This document shows positions 1-5,626 of a stretch of DNA of 22,214 nucleotides, in pieces (the stretch's first letter is position 1; the number at the start of each line of letters is the position of its first letter). The DNA comes from JAAYEL01 sp964344625. GTDB taxonomy: Bacteria > Bacillota > Clostridia > Tissierellales > Peptoniphilaceae. The stretch is from the NCBI GenBank assembly GCA_964344625.1, contig CAYFNZ010000017.1:1-22214 (forward strand), given 5' to 3'. The notes beneath the pieces were generated by a model. It did not search any database. It was not told the origin of the DNA and saw nothing but the letters and a program-made list of their open reading frames with translations. Made by a program: the position numbers and the translations under genes.

Positions 1-1076
1 ATGCACTTGCTATAGCCTTATCTGCATCAGCATTAGCTTCAAATGTCGCATATGCGGCTGGCACTAGTAAAAGTTACGAAGTTGTTGAACCAGTTTATGT
101 TAGATCAGGTATGGGAAGTAATTATAGTAAATTAGGAACAAATTACCGTGGCAGCATTATAGATGCTGTAAGAGAAGGTGATTGGTTAAAATTTGATTAT
201 AATGGAAAAACAGGTTACTCACATGTGAATTATTATAAAGAAGCTAGCTCAAGCAGCTATAGGAATTACCAAGCAGTTGAATCTGTTTATGTAAGGTCAG
301 GCAAGGGTTCCGGCTACTCAATACTTGGAACAATTTATTCAGGTAGGGTGGTAAATGCTGTAAGAGAGGGCGACTGGTTAAAGTTCACTTATGGTGGCAA
401 GACTGGTTACTCACACGCAAATTTTTATAAACAAACTTCTTCAAGCGCTCAAACATCAAGCTCTCAAAGCCCAAGAAATTACATGGCTAACTACACAGTA
501 AATGTAAGAGCTGGTAAGGGAACAGGATATGAAATTCTTGGTACTTTACCTACTGGAACAGTAATCAATGCTGTAAGAGAAGGTGACTGGTTGAAGTTCA
601 CTTATAACGGCAGGACAGCTTATACAGCTGCAGCTTACTACCAAGTAACAAACCAATCTGTAACAAGTGGTTATGATAAGCCATCAATACCTTCAACTAG
701 TGCAAATTCAAGTGCTAGTAAGGCAGCCGCAATAGTTAGGTCAAAGGTTGGTTATCCATATTACTTTGGAGCTGCTGGTCCAAATTCATTTGATTGTTCA
801 GGACTTACAATGTTTGCCTACTCAAGTGTAGGAGTAAGTATCCCTAGAGGAGCTCAAGCACAAAGTAGAATTGGTACTACAGTTTCATATAGCAATATGA
901 AGCCAGGAGACTTAATATTCTTCGGTTCATATGAAGATACCTACCATGTAGCTATGTATGTAGGTAATGGACAAATAGTTCATGCATCTACACCTTCAAC
1001 AGGAGTTATCATGGACTCAGTTGACAATGTATGGATTAGAAATAACTACTACACAGTAAAAAGAATAGCTAACTAA
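1..1076 (+). CDS. Secreted SH3b(x3)-NlpC/P60 cell-wall hydrolase, 5' end cut by window edge
   Basis: The frame is open from base 3, so the gene starts before the window. The ATG at 111 is internal, inside the first SH3b repeat, and is not the start. The first codons encode the hydrophobic end of a signal peptide finishing in an AYA-A type cleavage site near bases 45-59. Three bacterial SH3 repeats of about 55 residues follow, each with a VRxGxGxxYxxLGT stretch and the conserved NAVREGDWLKF-type core; they probably bind peptidoglycan. After a Ser/Thr-rich linker comes an NlpC/P60 papain-like domain with catalytic Cys in FDCSG (codon 795), His in HVAMYVG (codon 945) and a third polar His in HAST (codon 981). 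The family cleaves D-Glu to diamino-acid bonds or similar stem-peptide links. The protein is likely exported and acts in wall turnover. A terminator follows at 1093. The function call is secure; the exact bond cut is not known. Confidence 0.95.
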   Translation, partial: ALAIALSASALASNVAYAAGTSKSYEVVEPVYVRSGMGSNYSKLGTNYRGSIIDAVREGDWLKFDYNGKTGYSHVNYYKEASSSSYRNYQAVESVYVRSGKGSGYSILGTIYSGRVVNAVREGDWLKFTYGGKTGYSHANFYKQTSSSAQTSSSQSPRNYMANYTVNVRAGKGTGYEILGTLPTGTVINAVREGDWLKFTYNGRTAYTAAAYYQVTNQSVTSGYDKPSIPSTSANSSASKAAAIVRSKVGYPYYFGAAGPNSFDCSGLTMFAYSSVGVSIPRGAQAQSRIGTTVSYSNMKPGDLIFFGSYEDTYHVAMYVGNGQIVHASTPSTGVIMDSVDNVWIRNNYYTVKRIAN

Positions 1077-1092
1077 ATATAATTGAAATTAT

Positions 1093-1125
1093 GGGGATTG
1101 GATGAAAATCTAGTCCTCTTTTTTT
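1093..1125 (+). terminator. Intrinsic terminator of the NlpC/P60 gene
   Basis: A 9-bp stem (1093-1101 with 1110-1118, three G-U pairs) closes an 8-nt A-rich loop and is followed at once by seven T residues (1119-1125). It begins 17 nt after the stop codon and separates the hydrolase from the folD operon. Confidence 0.85.
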
Positions 1126-1167
1126 GTGCCCTGGCATAAATGATGAATGGAAAAATATGGCAAAAAG

Positions 1168-1176
1168 TGATATGAT
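1168..1176 (+). promoter_or_regulatory. Extended -10 promoter of the folD-trpS-LCP operon
   Basis: TGATATGAT (TGn plus TATGAT) lies 29 bp before the folD start. A weak -35 candidate TGGAAA lies 17 bp upstream at 1148-1153, which fits dependence on an extended -10. No other good sigma-A site is seen in the 79 bp between the terminator and folD. Confidence 0.55.
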
Positions 1177-1204
1177 TTAATCTAGCAGAAAAAATGGAGG
1201 ACGT

Positions 1205-2050
1205 ATGTATAAACTATCTTGTAATCAGCTTTATGATCAATATAATAATTATTTGAAAAATCTACTAAAGGAATCGGGTAAGAAAGCAAAGTTATTGACC
1301 ATAAGAGTTGGAGAAGACTTAGGAGCTATATCTTATGAAAAGTCCTTAATTAAGCATTGCCAAAATTTGGGCTTAGAGATTGAGACCATTATCTTGCAAG
1401 AAAATATCGAAGAAGAAAAGGTAATTTCCTGCATTGATAGGGCCAACGAGGATGAGTCAGTAAATGGGATTTTAATATTTCAACCCATGCTTGGCGATTA
1501 TGATAAAGATTATGTTTTGCAAAGAATTGATGCAAAAAAAGACGTTGATGGAATAACATTTGACAATAAGAGCAAGATATTAGAGCTTAAGGATAAGAGA
1601 AATATACCTGCGACAGCTAGCGCAATCCATCATTTTATCAAGTCCGAACTTGAAGATATTACCGGCAAGGATGTCTTAATTATTAATAGGTCGCATATCA
1701 TTGGAATTCCACTATTCTTTTTGCTTGAAAAGGACAACGCGACTGTTACAGTAGCCCATTCAAGAAGTAAAAATATAGAAGGGTTGATGAAGGACAAGGA
1801 CATTATTATCACTGCTGTTGGCAAAAGTGAAATATTTAAGCCAGATGAATTAAAAGAAGGTGCCATTATTATAGATATGGGGATTTCCCAAAATGCTCAA
1901 GGCAAGTATACAGGAGATATGGACCTGGAATCAATCAAGGACAAAAACATTGGTTACATGCCTTCAATAGGGGGAATCGGAAAAATTACAAGAAATATTA
2001 TTATTGAAAATACAACAATCAATAGCTTAGGAGAAGATTATGGAAGATAA
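1205..2050 (+). CDS. folD: FolD-family methylenetetrahydrofolate dehydrogenase/cyclohydrolase, divergent active site
   Basis: 281 residues, the normal FolD length. FolD uses NADP to oxidise 5,10-methylene-THF to methenyl-THF and then hydrolyses this to 10-formyl-THF in the cytosol. The fold markers are present: RVGEDLGAISY (34-44), KDVDG (112-116), NRSHIIGIP (161-169), AVGK (204-207), IIIDMGI (221-227) and GGIGKIT (256-262). Aligned by eye to E. coli FolD, Tyr50 and Asp121 are kept (Tyr44, Asp115). The catalytic Lys54 position is Leu48, and the Gln98 of the QLPLP motif is Phe92. PCTP is also changed to PATA. Cyclohydrolase activity is therefore doubtful. GGAGG at 1196-1200 supports the start. 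The stop overlaps trpS by 11 bp, so translation is probably coupled. Family membership is sure; full bifunctional activity is not. Confidence 0.85.
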   Translation: MYKLSCNQLYDQYNNYLKNLLKESGKKAKLLTIRVGEDLGAISYEKSLIKHCQNLGLEIETIILQENIEEEKVISCIDRANEDESVNGILIFQPMLGDYDKDYVLQRIDAKKDVDGITFDNKSKILELKDKRNIPATASAIHHFIKSELEDITGKDVLIINRSHIIGIPLFFLLEKDNATVTVAHSRSKNIEGLMKDKDIIITAVGKSEIFKPDELKEGAIIIDMGISQNAQGKYTGDMDLESIKDKNIGYMPSIGGIGKITRNIIIENTTINSLGEDYGR

Positions 2051-3044
2051 AAAAATCGTATTAAGTTTAGTTCAACCTTCAGGGGACCTTACCTTAGGTA
2101 ACTACTTGGGGGCTATGAAAAACTTTTTAAATTTTCAAGATGAGTATGAATGCTATTTTGGAGTAGCTGACCTACATTCTATTACCGTGCCGCAAGTACC
2201 AAAGGACCTTAGGAGAAGGACCAAGGAAGTAATAGCCCTATACCTGGCTATAGGACTTGATCCTAACAAGGTAAGTGTCTTTGTTCAATCACAGGTGGTA
2301 GAACACTTGCAATTATATTGGGTCCTAAATTCAATATCCTATATGGGACAACTTTCCAGGATGACCCAATTTAAGGAAAAATCACAAAAGAGTGAAGAAA
2401 ACCTAAACGCTGCCCTTTTCACCTATCCAAGTTTGATGGCGGCAGATATTCTTATCTACAATGCTGACTACGTTCCAATTGGGGATGACCAAAAACAACA
2501 TATGGAACTTGCTAGAGACCTTGCAGAAAGATTCAATAGCAGGTATTCGGAAACATTTACTGTGCCAGAAGGTATGATAAACAAGTCTACAAAAAGGATT
2601 ATGAGCTTAAAAAATCCTGAAGTAAAAATGAGCAAGTCAGATCCTGACAAGAATTCCTGCATTTTCATTTTGGATGAGCCAAGTGCCATCAGAAAGAAAA
2701 TAAAGGGAGCTGTAACCGACTCAGAAGCTAACTTTGCCTACAACGACCAACAAAAGGGCCTTAAAAACCTAATAGACATGTATTGCGCCCTTTCTAACCT
2801 AGGTGCAGACGAGGTCGTAGAAAAATACAAGGGGTCTTCTTATGCCCAATTTAAGGATGACTTGGCTGAATTAGTTGTAGCAACCCTTAGTCCAATTCAA
2901 GAAAGGTATAAGGAGTATATCAATGACGGCAAATACCTTGATACCATACTTGAAGAAGGCATGATTAAGGCAAAAAGAAGGGCAAGCAAGATAGTCAGCA
3001 AGGTTTATAGGAAGGTTGGTTTCTACCAATTAGGAAGAAAGTAA
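2040..3044 (+). CDS. trpS: Tryptophanyl-tRNA synthetase
   Basis: Class I aminoacyl-tRNA synthetase that charges tRNA-Trp in the cytoplasm; 334 residues, typical of bacterial TrpS. The HIGH-equivalent signature is PSGDLTLGNYLGA (13-25), the ATP/Trp-site segment is PIGDDQKQHMELARD (146-160), and the KMSKS loop is exact at 196-200. The ATG at 2040 lies inside the end of folD, in another frame, preceded by TAGGAG about 7 nt upstream, so this start and the 11-bp overlap are credible. No T-box leader precedes it, so charging-dependent control is not evident. It is followed after 16 bp by an LCP gene. Confidence 0.97.
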   Translation: MEDKKIVLSLVQPSGDLTLGNYLGAMKNFLNFQDEYECYFGVADLHSITVPQVPKDLRRRTKEVIALYLAIGLDPNKVSVFVQSQVVEHLQLYWVLNSISYMGQLSRMTQFKEKSQKSEENLNAALFTYPSLMAADILIYNADYVPIGDDQKQHMELARDLAERFNSRYSETFTVPEGMINKSTKRIMSLKNPEVKMSKSDPDKNSCIFILDEPSAIRKKIKGAVTDSEANFAYNDQQKGLKNLIDMYCALSNLGADEVVEKYKGSSYAQFKDDLAELVVATLSPIQERYKEYINDGKYLDTILEEGMIKAKRRASKIVSKVYRKVGFYQLGRK

Positions 3045-3060
3045 AGATAGAAGGTAAATT

Positions 3061-4008
3061 ATGAAAATATTAAAAGGACTATTGAAAATACTTGTCTTTT
3101 TAGGTCTTGTATTATTAGTCTGGTACTTTGGGTCAATAGCATTTTACAAGATGACTATTGAAGCCGAACCTGTCCCAATTGTCAAGGAAAATGTCGAAGC
3201 GTCCTACCTAGATGAGGGCAATAAGATAAAGCCTACTAAGAAGAACGAATTGCTCTTCTTACTGGCTGGAACTGACCAAAATAGCGGGGATTCAAGCGGT
3301 ATGACCAGGACTGACACCCTGATGCTTTTTAAGGTTAACTTCTCCAAGGGGACTATAAATCAAATTTCGATTCCTAGAGATACCATGGTTCTAGTCGATG
3401 GAGATTACACAAAAATCAACCACGCATCAGCATATGGACAAATTCCACTTACCATGAAAACTATAAGGGACTGGCTGGATATAGACCTAGACTATTATCT
3501 AAAGGTAAATTTCGAGTCTGTAATCGCCCTAGTTGACCTAGTAGGTGGGGTTGAAATAGATGTGCCTGAAGTCGTAGCTGAGGGCATAAATGTCGCTCCT
3601 GGACTTCAAAAGTTAAACGGCAAGCAAGCCTTGGACTTCGTAAGGTTCAGAAAGGGCTACCTAACCGGAGATATTGGAAGGGTAGAAGCTCAGCAAAATT
3701 TCATGGAGCAAGTTATAAGTAAAATGCTTACTACAAAGAATTTGCTTAGGTCTCCAATCCTAATTAACATCTTATACAACCAAGTTGATACTAATATTCC
3801 AAAGTCAATGATAATTTCCAAGCTATTTTCAGTAAGTAAATTCTCATCTGATAAGTTTACAAAAGACATGATACCAGGTTATGGTGACTATATAGATGGC
3901 ATCTCTTACTACCTATATGATAAAGAGGAAACCATAGACCTAAGAGACCAATACTTTAGTGACTATAGACTAAATGGTGTCAACTACCTAGACAACGAAG
4001 ACTATTAA
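3061..4008 (+). CDS. LytR-CpsA-Psr (LCP) family glycopolymer transferase, short form
   Basis: 315 residues: a single N-terminal membrane segment (about 7-28) and then an extracellular LCP domain (about 65-240). LCP enzymes move lipid-linked glycopolymers (teichoic acid, capsule and similar) onto peptidoglycan. Visible LCP landmarks are GTDQ (70-73), TRTDTLMLF (82-90), IPRDT (104-108, with a phosphate-binding Arg), KINHA (118-122) and a charged FVRFRKGY...DIGRVEAQQ block near 193-212, which carries the lipid/pyrophosphate-binding arginines. It has no accessory domain, unlike the second LCP protein at 18481. It lies 16 bp after trpS with its own AAGG ribosome site and ends in a terminator. The substrate polymer cannot be told from sequence. 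Confidence 0.92.
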   Translation: MKILKGLLKILVFLGLVLLVWYFGSIAFYKMTIEAEPVPIVKENVEASYLDEGNKIKPTKKNELLFLLAGTDQNSGDSSGMTRTDTLMLFKVNFSKGTINQISIPRDTMVLVDGDYTKINHASAYGQIPLTMKTIRDWLDIDLDYYLKVNFESVIALVDLVGGVEIDVPEVVAEGINVAPGLQKLNGKQALDFVRFRKGYLTGDIGRVEAQQNFMEQVISKMLTTKNLLRSPILINILYNQVDTNIPKSMIISKLFSVSKFSSDKFTKDMIPGYGDYIDGISYYLYDKEETIDLRDQYFSDYRLNGVNYLDNEDY

Positions 4009-4017
4009 ACGATAATT

Positions 4018-4062
4018 AAAGAGTTAGATTCACACTATCCTAAATAGTATCTAACTCTTTTC
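4018..4062 (+). terminator. Terminator of the folD-trpS-LCP operon
   Basis: A 12-bp perfect outer stem (4018-4029 with 4049-4060) encloses a second 5-bp stem (4033-4037 with 4044-4048). The 3' arm ends in TCTTTTCT. The tract on the opposite strand is A-rich, so it may work weakly in both directions. Confidence 0.8.
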
Positions 4063-4084
4063 TAGTTTAAATATTTGCTTGCTA

Positions 4085-4113
4085 TTGACAATATTTCCCA
4101 TCAATAATATATT
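4085..4113 (+). promoter_or_regulatory. Sigma-A promoter of lrgAB
   Basis: TTGACA (4085-4090), a 17-bp spacer and TATATT (4108-4113). It would give a leader of roughly 65 nt before lrgA. I see no clear operator repeat in the leader. Confidence 0.75.
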
Positions 4114-4183
4114 AATTTTATTAACAATCTATTAGCCGACCCGCTAATTAATTTGTTAGAAATATTTCTAGAAAGGAAAACTT

Positions 4184-4549
4184 ATGAAAACATTAAAAGG
4201 TTTTATGATAATATTTTTATGTTTATTCTTAGGTGAAATGATTAGAGAATTCGTCAATTTCCCAATCCCAGCTGTAGTTTATGGCATGCTGATCCTTTTA
4301 TTGGCACTTCTTACCAAAGTGATAAAGGTAGAAGATGTCGAGAAGGTCGGAGATGGCCTGCTTGAAAACCTGGCCTTCCTATTTTTACCAGTTACAGCCA
4401 TGCTTATAGATCAGTTAGATATCTTAGGTAAGAACATTCTACCTATCTTTGTAATCCTATTTACTTCTTTGGTTCTAACCATGGGGGTTACAGGAAAAGT
4501 AGTAGAATTTTTCCAAAAGGGAGGCGAAAAAGATGACAAACTTAATTAA
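4184..4549 (+). CDS. lrgA: LrgA/CidA-family holin-like membrane protein
   Basis: 121 residues with four predicted membrane helices (about 5-22, 27-46, 60-77, 85-108), the usual CidA/LrgA size. The family signature FPIPAVVYGMLILLLAL (25-41) and the LAFLFLPVTAMLI segment (63-75) are clear. In staphylococci CidA/LrgA are described as holin/antiholin-like and affect murein hydrolase activity. In Bacillus and Streptococcus the LrgAB-type pair works as a pyruvate transporter. Naming LrgA rather than CidA rests on the pairing with LrgB and is partly convention. An AAGGA site precedes the ATG, and a promoter lies at 4085. It overlaps lrgB by 17 bp. No LytTR regulator is in the window. Confidence 0.9.
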   Translation: MKTLKGFMIIFLCLFLGEMIREFVNFPIPAVVYGMLILLLALLTKVIKVEDVEKVGDGLLENLAFLFLPVTAMLIDQLDILGKNILPIFVILFTSLVLTMGVTGKVVEFFQKGGEKDDKLN

Positions 4550-5222
4550 ATCACCCTACTTTGGAATCCTGCTTTCGCTTTTAGCCTACATCCTAGCCCT
4601 AAAAATTTCAAAGAAAGTAAAAAGTCCCTTGGCAAATCCCTTGCTGCTTTCCCTAATCTTTGTTATGGCCTTTTTGAAAATCTTTAACATTTCCTATACA
4701 GACTATAACAATGGGGGCAAGTACATCAGCTTTCTTATAGCTCCAGCTACAGTTGCCATGGTAATCAACCTATATAAAAATTTTGACCTCTTCAAGAAAA
4801 ATGCCTTTCCAATCTTTATGGGCATTCTTGCCGGAGTCATAACCTCAGTCCTTAGTGCCTACTTGCTATCTACAGCATTTGGCCTAAGCCCAGAACTAAA
4901 AATATCAATGATTCCAAAATCCCTAACAACCGCAATAGCGAGTGCCGTTGCTGAAGAATACGGTGGAATCGTACCAATTACAATCGTAGGAGTAATGGTA
5001 TCAGGAATAGGTGGGGCAGTAATTGCTCCAAGTGTAATCAAACTCTTTAGGATAAAAGACCCAGTAGCCCAAGGAGTCTGCATAGGAACCTCATCCCATG
5101 CCGCAGGAACCTCCAAAGCCATAGAAATGGGCGAAATCCAAGGCGCCATGAGCGGCCTAGCCATAGCCCTAGCAGGCTTTATCTCAGTAATACTAATACC
5201 GATAATATTGGCAATATTTTAA
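4533..5222 (+). CDS. lrgB: LrgB/CidB-family membrane protein
   Basis: 229 residues, hydrophobic throughout with about seven membrane spans. Family motifs are visible: LIAPATVAMV (67-76), PKSLTTAIA (128-136) and the C-terminal GTSSHAAGTSKA block (185-196). It pairs with LrgA in the membrane. The pair's role is either control of autolysis or pyruvate movement, as shown in different Firmicutes. The start sits 17 bp inside lrgA with GGGAGG just upstream, so the two are co-translated. The convergent neighbour on the other strand is ppdK, whose product uses or makes pyruvate; this fits a pyruvate role but does not prove it. Confidence 0.9.
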   Translation: MTNLIKSPYFGILLSLLAYILALKISKKVKSPLANPLLLSLIFVMAFLKIFNISYTDYNNGGKYISFLIAPATVAMVINLYKNFDLFKKNAFPIFMGILAGVITSVLSAYLLSTAFGLSPELKISMIPKSLTTAIASAVAEEYGGIVPITIVGVMVSGIGGAVIAPSVIKLFRIKDPVAQGVCIGTSSHAAGTSKAIEMGEIQGAMSGLAIALAGFISVILIPIILAIF

Positions 5223-5290
5223 AAACAGAACTCCAGTTGGCTGCTATATCGCTGCCGCGAATTCATCGCTGCGCTGGAGTTCTGTTTTTA
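5221..5290 (+). terminator. Long-stem terminator of lrgAB
   Basis: A 16-bp arm (5221-5236) pairs perfectly with 5274-5289, ending in TTTTTA. The long insert between the arms contains a further GCTGC-rich fold. The outer arms are a relative of the ppdK terminator at 5584-5610: the shared core is AGAACTC-AG...CT-GAGTTCT, with a C-G pair here replaced by T-A there. Confidence 0.75.
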
Positions 5291-5332
5291 TAATAAGGTG
5301 TACTTGGGGTCTGAGAATTGTAGAAAGAAGGA

Positions 5333-5387
5333 TGGCAGGACTTGGTCCTGCCTACATTTTTGACACCAGCGTGTCCTGTTTATAGGT
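5333..5387. repeat. 55-bp direct repeat, left copy (abuts assembly gap)
   Basis: Identical over all 55 bases to 5488-5542. It holds two hairpins: GGCAGGAC-TTG-GTCCTGCC (5334-5352) and GACAC-CAGC-GTGTC (5362-5375). The sequence from 5291 to here has no convincing reading frame. The copy ends exactly at the first N. Confidence 0.9.
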
Positions 5388-5487
5388 NNNNNNNNNNNNN
5401 NNNNNNNNNNNNNNNNNNNNNNNNNNNNNNNNNNNNNNNNNNNNNNNNNNNNNNNNNNNNNNNNNNNNNNNNNNNNNNNNNNNNNNN
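5388..5487. other. Assembly gap of 100 N
   Basis: Exactly 100 unknown bases, the conventional length for a scaffold gap of unknown size. Because the same 55 bases stand on both sides, the missing DNA is likely more copies of the repeat, or the gap may be an artefact of contigs that actually overlap. Confidence 0.95.
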
Positions 5488-5542
5488 TGGCAGGACTTGG
5501 TCCTGCCTACATTTTTGACACCAGCGTGTCCTGTTTATAGGT
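5488..5542. repeat. 55-bp direct repeat, right copy
   Basis: Exact copy of 5333-5387, starting at the first base after the gap. The following AACTGGGGCCTGCC (5551-5564) resembles part of the hairpin arm and the ACTTGGGGTCTG before the left copy, hinting that the true repeat unit is longer than 55 bp. Confidence 0.9.
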
Positions 5543-5575
5543 AGTAGTTTAACTGGGGCCTGCCAAAATTTATAT

Positions 5576-5610
5576 AAAAAAGAAGAACTCTAGCGCTGCG
5601 CTAGAGTTCT
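5576..5610 (-). terminator. Terminator of the ppsR-type/ppdK operon
   Basis: A 12-bp perfect stem (5584-5595 with 5599-5610) has a CTG loop. Read on the minus strand it is followed by CTTTTTT (complement of 5576-5582). It lies 16 bp beyond the ppdK stop codon. The sequence after it on the plus strand, CTTTATG, is also U-rich, so it may act from both sides. Confidence 0.85.
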
Positions 5611-5626
5611 CTTTATGTTATTTTAA

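Noticed and set aside
111..113. ATG as start of the NlpC/P60 protein
   Set aside because: The frame is open upstream through a signal-peptide-like stretch and the first SH3b repeat begins before it.
1630..1866. 78-codon antisense frame in folD
   Set aside because: Shadow of the coding frame; no ribosome site or recognisable product.
5333..5542. CRISPR array
   Set aside because: Only two copies of a 55-bp hairpin-bearing sequence around a gap, no spacers seen and no cas genes in the window.
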